This document shows positions 12,139-21,875 of a DNA stretch of 64,000 bases, piece after piece. The stretch covers positions 1,311,501 to 1,375,500 of the forward strand of contig JAJEKV010000091.1 in NCBI GenBank assembly GCA_021234155.1. Direction: 5' to 3'. This stretch comes from Isoetes taiwanensis (lineage: Eukaryota; Streptophyta; Lycopodiopsida; Isoetales; Isoetaceae). The position numbers and the translations under genes were made by a program. Each line of letters begins with the position of its first letter. Positions within the stretch are counted from its first letter, which is position 1. The notes beneath the pieces were generated by a model, which was not told where the DNA came from, ran no database searches, and worked only from the letters and a program-made list of their open reading frames with translations.

Positions 12139-13528
12139 TTTAGGCTCCCCATGAAATTTTATAGTAGTGCAATATATTGGTAACAACAATTTCTTGGAGT
12201 CCTTTAATGTTGCAGTTTTATATATGACATATTGACTGTTAAATTTAATATGCCTTCATAAGACCACATTTTAGTTTTGTTTAGGCTCCCCATGAAATTT
12301 TATAGTAGTGCAATATGTTGGTGTCAATAATTTCTTGGAGCAATTGTCGTAAGGGAGGGCCGCGATGGGGTTCTTGGCGCCGTTGCTAGCGGCCAGGGTG
12401 GTGGCTTGAGGTAGACTTGTCTCTTACTATATTTTCTGCTGCTAGAGGGGAAAATCGAAGTTGTCTTGGATCTGGGATCTCTAAAAAGTAGGTTTTCGAA
12501 GCAGCTCCAGGGCGGTTTGTTAGATTTTCCAGGTATGCTCTAGGCGATTTCTTATTGTCCTTGTCTTCTTTTGGGCAAGATACAACAGTTGTCTATGGTG
12601 GAGCAATCAGGAAATATTAGCATTTGAGGCAAGTTCAGATTTCTATAGTGCCATCCTTTTCTTTTCCAGATCTTTTTACGGTTGAAAATTTTCCTTTCTT
12701 CCCACTCTTTCTTTCTAGCAGAAAGGTCTGGGTGCTGCATTTAGATGGTAGTAAAGATTGTTACTGGTTAGTGGATTTATGTGAATTAGTACAGATTCAT
12801 TGGTAATTGGTCAGAAAATGCAGAGATAATAGGAAGCATGGCAGTCTGGTGAGATGGTCCGATTCTTGCTCAGGTTCTGCTAAGCTTGAGCGGATTTGTC
12901 AAGTGCTGATGCTTGATTGATTTGGTACTACTATGCCAAGAAGCTTCTATTTATTAAGCACTCGGTTCTTGCTCAGGTACTGCTATGCCTGGGCGAATCT
13001 TTCAAGTATTGATGCTTGATTGATTCTGGTACTACTATGCCAAGAACCTCATGTATTTTACAAGTACTGATATGCTTGGATTAGACATGCTCTAACATTA
13101 TTTGTATGAGTGAGAGCTTTTGAGGCTGCTTTGGATCCATTCCATTTTGCTCTGCTATATAGATATACAGGTTTTTCTTGCCTTTTCTCAGTATTTTAGG
13201 AAAACTTATGTGGTTCTGTGGACAGACTATGGTGTTTATACATATCAGGCAGATAGGCTATTTGAGCTTTCAAGGGTATCAACTTCCAGAGCAATTAATA
13301 AGTTCTTGTATATAGAGAATGAAAATGTTGAGATTACCCCTGTAGTAATTTTCTATAGACAGTGTAACATTGTACTCTGTACTTCTAGATATAAAATATA
13401 AAAAACCGTACTCTCCAAAAAAAAGAAAAAAAAAGAAAAGATTCTTGCAGTCCTTTAACGTTGCAGTTTTATATATGACATATTAACCGTCAAATTTAAT
13501 ATGCCTCCATAAGACCACATTTTAGTTT
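12139..13528. repeat. 142-bp tandem repeat, second copy split
   Basis: The first unit (about 12139-12280) contains AGGCTCCCCATGAAATTTT, then ATTTCTTGGAGTCC and ATATATGACATATT, and ends in CCACATTTTAGTTT. The second unit begins at 12281 with the same AGGCTCCCC, is interrupted at 12340, and resumes at 13441 (TTCTTGCAGTCC) through the same CCACATTTTAGTTT at about 13528. The intact first copy gives the pre-insertion sequence of the second, so the boundaries of the intervening retroelement can be read directly. Confidence 0.85.
12341..13440 (+). mobile_element. 1.1-kb poly-A-tailed retroelement insertion
   Basis: The insert starts at CAATTGTCGTAAGGG, has a GC-rich 5' part (GCGCCGTTGCTAGCGGCC), and ends in a broken A-run at 13416-13440. 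Flanking TTTCTTGGAG (12331-12340) and ATTCTTGCAG (13441-13450) match at 8 of 10 and fit a target-site duplication. Inside, about 85 bp occurs twice (12860-12950 and 12963-13047), sharing TTCTTGCTCAGG, GATGCTTGATTGAT and TACTACTATGCCAAGAA. No reverse transcriptase is visible. It is therefore a LINE 3' end, a LINE-driven nonautonomous element, or a processed transcript. The A-tail and duplication indicate target-primed insertion. Confidence 0.65.
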
Positions 13529-14187
13529 GAATCCCCCATGCAATAAATAGAATAATTGTGGACAACATAAAATTGTAATTTCATTATTTAGAGCAAATAC
13601 AACAATAGAAATTTTCCATGCATACCTTCTTCTAATCCCTTTCAGATAATAATGCATTTGCTTTCAACAATCCCAAAAGATTCTTGAACTTTGTTGTATA
13701 GTTTTATTGTAGTCCAAATTCAAAGAGATTCTTTTGTGCTCAAAAACTTTCAAGGTCACAACATAAAGCCTACTTGCAAATTTAATCTTTCCAAGCAGCA
13801 CAAGTTCTTTGAATCTGCAGAAGTTCTTCATTGTAGTTCTTGTTTGATCTGACGCAAAATTTCTTGATTGCTTTGAGTACATTTCCTATTTGTTACTAAG
13901 TATATGCAAAAAATCTTATCTTCTGCATTGGATCAAGACATTTAAAATGCATGGATACAACTGGATTTTGGGTGCTGTCTCTATTTTATGATGCTTTCTA
14001 GCATAAAATGTATCGGTTCCCAAACCAAAATTTGCATTGTGAATGATCTGTAATACAAATAGAAACTCAAAGAGAATTACTTTGGCACTTGTGTTTAACG
14101 CATGATAGATAAGCAGGAATAGTCTGCATGGACTTGAATGCAAAAATTCACAATAAGTTACTCGGTTCGATGGATAACAGAGTTGCA
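13529..14187. other. No gene recognised
   Basis: AT-rich spacer. Minus-strand frames at 13664-13882 and 13916-14188 are open but have no recognisable motif or coding-like composition. Confidence 0.5.
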
Positions 14188-14223
14188 TTTGAAACGGGAG
14201 TGTTGCACAACTCCCGTTTCAAA
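14188..14223. repeat. 14-bp perfect hairpin
   Basis: TTTGAAACGGGAGT (14188-14201) is exactly complementary to ACTCCCGTTTCAAA (14210-14223) across the 8-nt loop GTTGCACA. It lies about 300 bp past the 3' end of the methyltransferase pseudogene. There is no following T-run on either strand, so it is not a terminator of bacterial type. It may be an element-end hairpin or a miniature foldback. Confidence 0.8.
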
Positions 14224-14880
14224 GATTCCCTGTAAAAAATACAACATGATCCAGAAAGTGATCTTTTTGGGCTGAGGTTGAGATTCTTCAATAGTTCAAT
14301 TTTTTTTTACCCTAATTTTGGCACCTCATGCAGGGGAGAACTTGTTTTTGTAAAACAACATACTTGAAAAGGGCAAATTTTAGAAATGCAATGTAAATCT
14401 ATCAAAGTATTACAAAAAAAACCATCAATTGTGGGATGAAAAAAAATATATATTTCGTTTATGTTGGTAACACATCAAATTTGAGTGGTGTTGTAATGCT
14501 AACAATAATTTATTAATCAGTTTTGAAGTCAAAGGTCCAAGATATACTCGTCATCACCCTTCTTGCTTGTCTCAGGCTCTTCTTTTGTTGTCGACTGCTG
14601 CTTGTCCGGTGAATTAACCCGTTCTTCTTCAGCTTTGTTTTCTGGAATAACAACTGGAGCAACTTCTTTTAGCTCTACAAAAACAACCTCTTCGTCAACA
14701 GAGCTCGTGAGAGGTGGCTGAATCTCTGATGATGTCATCTTGGCATAATCAGATGAGGATTTGGCGCCTAGCTCTTGATTCTCATCAGGAAAGTTTGGTA
14801 AGACAACCAATCTCATCGTAATGAAGTTCACAGCCTCCTTGTCTATGTCTACAGCTACACAATTTCGGCCCTTCTTGAGT

Positions 14881-14960
14881 GCACATGCAATGGTGGTACC
14901 AGAGCCAGAGAACACATCAAGCACATGCAATGGTGGTACCAGAGCCAGAGAACGCATCAA
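14881..14960 (-). repeat. 40-bp tandem duplication inside SAM motif I
   Basis: Positions 14881-14920 and 14921-14960 are identical except for one base (A/G at the 34th position). On the minus strand each unit encodes most of DVFSGSGTTIACA. Forty is not a multiple of three, so the duplication both repeats the SAM-binding loop and shifts the frame. Without it, the flanking frames PGDWVLDAFSGSGTTIACA and LKKGRNCVAVDIDKEAV join directly. Confidence 0.9.
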
Positions 14961-16042
14961 GCACCCAATCTCCTGGACAAGAAAACATGTCAATGAGATG
15001 GTTGATGAGTTTTTGGGGCTTCTGATAGTGGTTCACAATTCTGCCACAGGTGCACTTTCGGGTCTTGCGCTTTACCTTGGCGTAATAACCGCAAAAACTC
15101 TAAAACATTTGAGAAGTCAGTGCAGGCAGAAGTGTTGAAATGCTCCATCGTCCTCTTGCCATCGAAGCTCAAGAACCAACGTGCGGATATTCCACTTTGC
15201 TTAATGTACACGGGGCCTCCACCATGATAATTTATATTCGTTTTGTACCTTCAAGAGAAAGGTCAATGGTCACAACAAAAGAAAATAACAAGTAGTGTAT
15301 TCCGAATCTGGCGTGCGAATAAGTTTCGTAACCAGCTTGGTCGAGATCCAAAGTGATTTTTGAAGTCTGGCCGACAAGACCAGCTTGCATCTTGGAGTGA
15401 AATACCACTAACCGCCGGTGTCTAGTCAGTAGTGATCTTCATTAAGCCTTTTATGAATTCATTGAAACCGCGATGCTTAAAAGGGATGTCATCATTATCG
15501 ATTTGTCTTTAATCTTGAAGCCGTAGGGAATGTCAGCAATGATTAGCGTGAAATCTTGTGGCTTCACACTCGCTACAAGCTTGGTGTAGTCCCCATGTAC
15601 AATTGAGTAAAGATTGTTTTGGTCGAATAAAGTAAACGTTTCATAGTCCGTTTCTGCGACCTCTACAGTCCGACGCTCTGCCAAAGTTCTTTCTTCCCGA
15701 GCAATCCTTACCAGGTGCATGAAACCTTTTGGTAGGTCCTTGTTTTTCTTCTTACTCTGCAAATCCACAAAATAATTAGAACATTTACAAATCTACGCTA
15801 CCTAAACGCCCAAAGCAGGCTTACCCAGCCAAACAATTCTCTCGTCAGATGTAGCAATAGGATAAAGCTCCTTGCACCGTTCCCATGTTTGCACATTCAA
15901 TTGTTCCATCAAACATGTTTGACATGTAATGACGGTCTTCTGGCTGCAACATCCAAACCAAGAATTACATCAGGGACACGTCTACAGAAGAACTTTATCG
16001 CAATCACAAAACAACACCACATCAAACAAGAAAAGCCAAAGT

Positions 16043-16136
16043 GTATTCCGGAATACACTTTTTTTTGACGTTAGCCAAAGTGTATTCCGAATACACTTTG
16101 GCTTTTATCATTAAAGCCAAAGTGTATTCGGAATAC
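16043..16136. repeat. Three GTATTC/GAATAC palindromes in an intron
   Basis: Cores lie at 16043-16056 (GTATTCCGGAATAC), 16082-16094 (GTATTCCGAATAC) and 16124-16136 (GTATTCGGAATAC). Each is flanked by GCCAAAGT and its complement. Spacing is 39 and 42 bp. They fall in the methyltransferase intron between the exon ending ELHK (donor GTAAGT near 16245) and the exon starting near 15943. They are the same family as the larger array at 18.0-18.3 kb. Confidence 0.9.
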
Positions 16137-18038
16137 ACGTTGGCTTTTGCTTGATTTCGGCGTTGCAGACGGCGGTTTGTAAGGCTAAAGTTTTTGATTT
16201 GTCTGAGGCGTTGACACAAAAGACTAAACTTTCTAAAAGACTTACTTGTGCAACTCCTTCGACATTTCTTCTAAAGTAAATTCCTTGTCCACAACCTTAA
16301 CATTTCTAACAACGGAATGTCTGTAAATCCTTGAAGCTCTCTCCAGACAGTGATAGTCATTTCTTTTTTTGGAACATCGGATCCTTTTTTCTTGTCTGTC
16401 ACTTTGCCCTTACTTTTGAGGTCTCCGCGTTCGAACATATTAAAAATTTCGTTTTGCAAATCCCATATCTAAACATGGTAACAAGTGGCGTTAGTACAAT
16501 GTATTCTGGAATAGAATGCTGGGACTAGCTACTTGAACTAAAATGCGGACATACCCTTCCTTCTCTAAAAGCAAGCTGGAACCAGTTCATGGCCAATAAG
16601 AGAAGTCCTTTTGTTGTCCTCGTCGTACTTTAGACAACACTCTATGGCACACGCCTCTTTGAGCTCCAAGGAGTATGCTGGCTTCTTTAGGTCGTCGCCA
16701 TATTTTTCTTTAAATATAAGGAATTCTCTGTGCATAAACCTTATTTTGTCCACGAAGCTCATCTTCAATTTGTACTCGTTGTCCGCATTGTGGGTGTTGG
16801 CAACGATCTTAGCTTCTTCATCGGTAAGGCCACAATATACTGCACAAAGAACCGTTAGATTCTCGCGTTGAACTTCTCCTTGTACAGTTGCCTCCTTGCT
16901 TTGAAGCTGTGGTTCCCCCCTAACACATAATGCGTGTAGGTATCCGCATTTTCCTTGTCATACTGGGCGGGGTCAATGCACTGTTGCCTGTCAACTAGCA
17001 CAACTATAGGAGCTACATGAGCATACGGATTGCTCCTAATCCTCATTCCTTAAATGATCTGCATAAATCTTCCGAACTTGAAGAGGTCTCTCACCGTTTT
17101 CGTTCTTTGGTGGCAGCTTCATTGATGTTACTTGCAAGTATATCACACCTTGCACAAGCTTTTCCCCGTTTATTGCTGCCATTTTTTCTGAGGTCTTGTC
17201 GACCTTCTTTTCTTTAATAGCCACACCAGGGGCTTTGTTTTTTCCTCTTGCCTTCTTTTGTTTTGGTTCTTCTTCTGGCTCTTCCGATATCACTAATGCC
17301 TGAGTTCTCTTCTTAGCTGGCTCTTTAGCAGCAACAGTGTTTCGTGGCACTTGCCTTCGTGGCTCTTGCTAGTGCCTTCCACTTGTGCCTTCGGGCTGCT
17401 AGTGCCTTCCACTTGTTCTTCCTCTGTGTCACTGATTGTAAAGTCTTCACTAAACGAAGAACTTACAGTGTGTATAATGGACAATAGTGTTTGTTTGTTA
17501 ATATAGTGTGCCACATACTTGTAAAGTGGAGTTGGTTGTACCTTAGTCAACCTCAACATAGCCTCATCAAGAACAAACATCCCCTGTGATGTTGTAAATG
17601 ACAGCCTACCACGCTGTCCAGACTGCCCAGCAACACTTTCAACACTCTTTATATGGCCCATGCACTGGAATTCGACGTCGTCGTAACGTTTATGTCCTGG
17701 ACTCTTACAGACGTGCAAGAATGTGAGTGTGGAGTACTTGCCCCCATGGCCTCTAGTAAAGAACCACTGAGTTTGGAAACATTCGTAGACAGTTGGTTCA
17801 GATGGGCCACCCAGATTCTTCGGCGGCTGGTTCTTCTTTGTGACAATCTTCACGATCTTCTTAGCAGGTTGCTTCTGGGCAGGGTTTTGGCTGTAGTAAT
17901 GGTGTCGTTAGCAAACAGAAACTAGAGCAGGATAATCAGCTAAAGTAACAAAAACGGGGAAAAAACAAGCATTTCGACACTTAAAACAAGGAAAAACATT
18001 GCAATCCTTGACTTCTAAAGCCCTAAAAGTAAGCAAAT

Positions 18039-18302
18039 GTATTCCCGAATACACTTTTGCCGCACAAAGTAAAGCAAAATGTATTCCCGAATACACTTTT
18101 CCTTAGACTGTTAAGCCAAAATGTATTCCGGAATACAACTTGGCTTTCACTGTTAAGCCAAAGTGTATTCCGGAATACACTTTGGCTTTCACTGTTAAGC
18201 CAAAGTGTATTCCCGAATACACCGGCTTTCGTTGGTAGGCAAAAGTGTATTCCGGAATACACTTTGGCTTACCAATGAAAGCAAAAATGTATTCGGGAAT
18301 AC
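18039..18302. repeat. Seven-unit phased palindrome array
   Basis: Palindromic cores GTATTC-NN-GAATAC start at 18039, 18081, 18123, 18165, 18207, 18247 and 18289, spaced 42, 42, 42, 42, 40 and 42 bp. Central bases are CC, CC, CG, CG, CC, CG and GG. The fourth unit (18155-18188) is a perfect 34-bp palindrome with half-site AAGCCAAAGTGTATTCC, separated from the next by TCACTGTT. A 42-bp period is about four turns of B-DNA, so all dyads face the same side. The array lies between the divergent methyltransferase and DUF7869 genes. It could be a set of operator, parS-like or transposase-binding sites. It is not a CRISPR array: spacers are short and repeated. Confidence 0.95.
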
Positions 18303-18573
18303 ACTTTGGCTAGACAGAAGGACAGTACGTCTAACTTAAATGATTAAAAGCACGTACAAATGACAAGTCGCACTAACCTGTCCATGGTATGCCTATGCAA
18401 ATCGGAATACAGCTCGAGCGGAAATTTGCGGAGGCGCTGGGTCTGGCGACTGGAGCTGCGGAAGTCGAATAGAAAAGTGAGGGCGCATTTTTTTCCTTTT
18501 AAAGATACGCTGACACGTTTGTCCAAGTTCTATGTGAAATCGAATCTGATGCGTTACAATCGGCCAATATTGT

Positions 18574-18657
18574 GTATTAGGAATACATTTGCAGTTTCTT
18601 TTTGTCTTCTGCTCTTCCTTCCCTTCGCTGCACAACTCAATTTGTATTCCCGAATAC
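18574..18657. promoter_or_regulatory. Two further palindromes before the plus-strand gene
   Basis: GTATTAGGAATAC (18574-18586) and GTATTCCCGAATAC (18644-18657) share the core of the 18.0-18.3 kb array but lack its long GCCAAAGT arms. They lie 62-145 bp upstream of the ATG at 18719, where promoter-proximal regulatory sites of the DUF7869 gene would be expected. A regulatory role is inferred from position only. Confidence 0.6.
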
Positions 18658-18718
18658 AAAATGCACACCAGTTCTGTGTTTTACTTACGTCTAACAAATG
18701 TTTTGCAGCTCCGTAAGA

Positions 18719-20695
18719 TGGTTAACCGCGTGCTGAACAAGCTACCACCACCTTTTGTAGTATCTAGTTCGTCCAGTTCGGGGGGCCCTGGTCGGGGCGT
18801 TGCTTGTCATGATACCACCTCTTCTCCATCTGGTTCCTCGGCAACCTCCCTCGTTGCTCGTCTTCGACACTCGAAGTCGAGAACAAAGCGAGGTTGCCAC
18901 ATCCCTTCCGGCCCGTCACCAAGTCACGTACAAAGCGATGCCCCCTCCATTCATTCCATCACCACACATGCGTAACATGCTTCCACTACCCTTTGTTCCT
19001 TCCCCAGAAAGTGCCGGGCTCCACATGCAAAGGTTACTCGAGCAGGCTCCCTCCACCCTTTGTAGTATCTCCATCACCAAATAGAAGTGCAAAGGTCTGG
19101 CGCACGCGGTTTGAAGAAATCTGAGATTCACCACAACTTCTCTCAATATGACTTCAACACAAATGAGGATGATGTTGCAGCTTCAACACCTCGACACACA
19201 AATATTGTGACACATGGGTTTGCAGAGTTTCAAAGTGCAGTAAGAGATATGTTTGCAAGAACTCCTCAACAAGATGCTGCCACAACATCTGCTACCACAA
19301 CAGGTTATGGCCCATCTCCTACATTTAACACCGTGCCTCCGACTTTTCCGGGAACAGCTTCACGAGGCCTCTTTTCCTCTAGAAACACACCAGTGAGGGT
19401 AGAGGAGGCCACTCCAAGAGTAGAACTCTCGTCCAAAGATGAAGGCAACAACGACCAACGAGGTTACATGTTCTCCAGCCAAACTACCCAGAAATTCAGG
19501 GTGGATTATGGATTGAGAGCATGTTCATCTGTGAGAAAGAAAAACCTTATGGACGAGAACAAAATGAGGAGAATTCTAAGAACTACTAGATGCTGCTCAT
19601 TGGGTTGCACCACCAAATTGAACATGGCTAAACTTCGTGAAATTAGAAACAGGTACAGTTCGATGACATTATCAGACTAAAATGCCTACTTGGCATACAG
19701 TGTAAGGCAAGACCGCAAAACATTCTTGCACTACATTAGAGGTGAACAAGTGTGCCAGAAATGTTTTATGGTTGTTCACCGTCTAGGGTCCACTAGAATG
19801 TCTCGAATACACCGAAGATTGGATAAAGTCCCTGCAATTGATGATCACTGCGGGCCAGGAAGAGTTGTAACAATGCACGCCTTAGGTGCTGTAGCTTGGA
19901 TGGAGAAATATTTTAGAGAGACATGTGAAAAGCTGCCAAACAGTAAAATGTATTATTTGACAGACAACATCACAAAAAAAGATGTCTTCAACCAGTACAA
20001 AGAAACATGCACTCAGTCTCAACACATCTCTTACTCTCACTTCACTAGACTGTGGAAAGTTCAGTTTGGTCTTGTGAAAATTCCCCAAAAACATAGGATG
20101 TCTCGTGGTGCTCAACGTGTGCGTAATTGAAGAGCCAAAAAGAAACCGCAAAGACAGGAGGTCGAAAAAAGGTAAGTTGAAGTTCTTCATTCTCTAACTT
20201 GTTTCAAAGAATTGTTTTGACCTGAATTCTTGAACAGATATCGCGGCAATGAAGCTTGCTAGACACCGTGACCAACAAGCGTAGAGAGAAGGAAGCTTGC
20301 TAACCACGGAAAAAAAGCTCTTGAACGTCCACTGCAAAGATTATATGTCCATTGTGATTGATGGGATGGATCAGAAAAAGACTACTATTCCTCATTTCTT
20401 GAATATTCCTAAAGATGTGCCAAAGAAATGCTTTGTTAAGTCCACCTTGTTGGAGCTATGGTCTTCAAAGGAAGTCTAAAGTGCAATGTCTTTTTGACGT
20501 ATCCTAACTTGCATGGTGACCCGAACCTCACTGTTACAATTCTTAATAAGGTGCTTTGTGAGCAAGAGCAATTACCTCCAGTGCTCTACCTGCAGCTTGA
20601 CAACACTACCAGGGAGAACAAGAATCAAACACTCTTTGCTTACTGTGCCATGCTAGTGGAGCTAGGGATCTTCAAAAAAGTCAAGCTTGGATTCT
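18719..20695 (+). pseudogene. DUF7869-type transposase-like gene, 5' part
   Basis: The gene runs from a proline-rich start (repeats of PPPFV-SP, 18719-19080) into a long frame 19087-20130. That frame is interrupted once by TAA at 19678-19680, where SLSD(stop)NAYL suggests CAA mutated to TAA. The frame carries a Cys cluster (CCSLGC), then GEQVCQKCFMVVHRLGSTRM. A likely intron has donor GTAAGT near 20172 and acceptor TTGAACAG near 20239. The next exon has VIDGMDQKKTTIPHF, and after a frameshift near 20455, PPVLYLQLDNTTRENKNQT and LFAYCAMLVELGIFKKVKLG. IDGMDQ and QLDN-ENKN are hallmarks of the DUF7869 family, an RNase-H-like, transposase-like group as I recall it. A TAG at about 20283 is a further stop. 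The frame is cut at 20695 by the tandem Helitron2 insertion and resumes at 26791. Confidence 0.8.
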
Positions 20696-21875
20696 TCTAG
20701 AGCCTAGTTGCACTCAACAGAAACCGACAACACCAAACAACCATGCTAATGAATGAGCCATAGGAGCCCTCCTCTTTATTTCCAAATAAAAAGATACAAC
20801 ATATTCTTAAGATACTTCCAAAAAAAACCCTCATGCCCACCGGCCTTTTTAGGTGTACACAATAACCTTTCCAGGTGTACAAGAATAATCAGCTACCATT
20901 AGACAAAATTGATAACAAAGTTATAATGAAGATTTGTACAGCTTCATCTCCATCATAGGCAACGACGACCCCAACCTTGCACAAGAGGGCACTCCCAAAG
21001 AAATCAGAGTGAGGAATAAGTGCATCCAAGCCAACAAACCTCGATCTATAACCTGCAAAAACCACCAATCCGAACCACCAATCCAACATCCACTGGGCAC
21101 GAGGGCCCCATTCCAGGCATGTGTGCCACCAAACCTATGCCACAAGGAGCAACACTCATAGCATGAGGGCTCAGGAAAGGAGGGCCACTACAACACCAAT
21201 ACCTATACTTGGCACGAGGACCACCAACCATCGTAGGAGAACTCTAGACCAAAACAATAACAAGCATAAAGGCCATCATCTCTTTGGCACAAGGACCACC
21301 ACAACATTACTACAACCCTCAACGAGAGAAAAGGCATGCCAAAAATGAATAATCACTCCAGAAAAGAAAGCCACTAGAATAACAAAACGTCCGCCAGTCA
21401 TTGTAGAAGCGCTCAAGATTAACAACAATAAAATACTAAACATATATGCTTAGATCAAAAGGGGAAACACTACACCCCTGAATGAAAGAAAGACTTGACT
21501 ACAAAGGCATGCCAGAAAAGACCACCAACCAAGAAAAGAGAATCACTGCAACATCAACATTTGGCACGAGGACCACCAACCCTTGCAAAAGAACTCAAGA
21601 CCAGCAACAATATTTAATCCGCTGCTACGTGTAACAACAAAGACATGACAACACGTAACTAGTAACCAAACAAAGAGACACCTAAGAACCATAAGGCATG
21701 CAAAGGTACAAGAGGGTGGGAGGGGTGGGGAACAAGCGACCAAAGGAGGAGAGGCTCGAAAAACGGCTGATAGAGACAAACGAGGAGGAAACACACTTAA
21801 ATACTATAGGGTTACATCAACTAGCCTCAAGAAGCGGATTTATCTGCTTATCTCGAAACGCAGATAAATCATACT
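20696..21875 (+). mobile_element. Helitron2/Helentron-like nonautonomous element, copy 1
   Basis: The element starts TCTAGAGCCTAGTTG. Near its 3' end, CAACTAGCCTCAAGA (21818-21832) is the inverted complement of that start at 13 of 15 positions. It is followed by an 11-bp perfect hairpin GATTTATCTGC/GCAGATAAATC (21837-21870, 12-nt loop) and the end ATACT. An asymmetric terminal inverted repeat plus a 3' hairpin is the known architecture of Helitron2/Helentron elements. These insert between two T residues without target duplication, as here. No Rep-helicase ORF is present. The interior has repeats of GGCACGAGGACCACCAAC. Copy 2 follows with no spacer. Confidence 0.82.

Larger units (their letters stand above)
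14529..17925 (-). pseudogene. ParB-like plus beta-class DNA methyltransferase gene, broken
   Basis: Reading 17925 to 14529, the order is as follows. A Lys-rich N-terminus precedes CFQTQWFFTRGHGGK and an uncharacterised domain (17293-17890). A Lys/Glu linker follows. A ParB/Srx-like segment (16855-17060) has RSNPYAHVAPIVVLVDRQ and VLGGNHSFKARRQL. Next comes an EEAKIVANTHNADNEYKL helical region. Introns with GT-AG ends follow, one after the frame LAFREGR (donor GTATGT), joining in phase to IWDLQNEIFNMF. An exon at about 15820-15943 carries TCQTCLMEQLNVQTWERC. The catalytic part (15451-15768) has the DPPY-type box ADIPYGF. After a possible intron, YIKQSGISARWFLSFDG leads to DVFSGSGTTIACA (SAM motif I) and AVDIDKEAV (14881-14993). 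An acidic tail ends at 14529. DPPY before FSGSGTT is the beta-class order of N4-cytosine or N6-adenine methyltransferases. ParB-methylase pairings are known in phages and plasmids. At least five single-base frameshifts plus a 40-bp duplication in motif I inactivate this copy. Exon phases and the exact start are only partly resolved. Confidence 0.78.

Noticed and set aside
18023-18278. Open frames on both strands through the palindrome array, encoding 14-residue repeats such as SVFRNTLWLN
   Set aside because: A 42-bp period is divisible by three and the units lack stops, so both strands stay open automatically. No start context, and palindromic DNA gives similar peptides both ways.
18039-18302. 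Possible CRISPR array
   Set aside because: The repeats are palindromes and the 8-nt linkers are themselves nearly identical, with no cas genes and a eukaryotic context.
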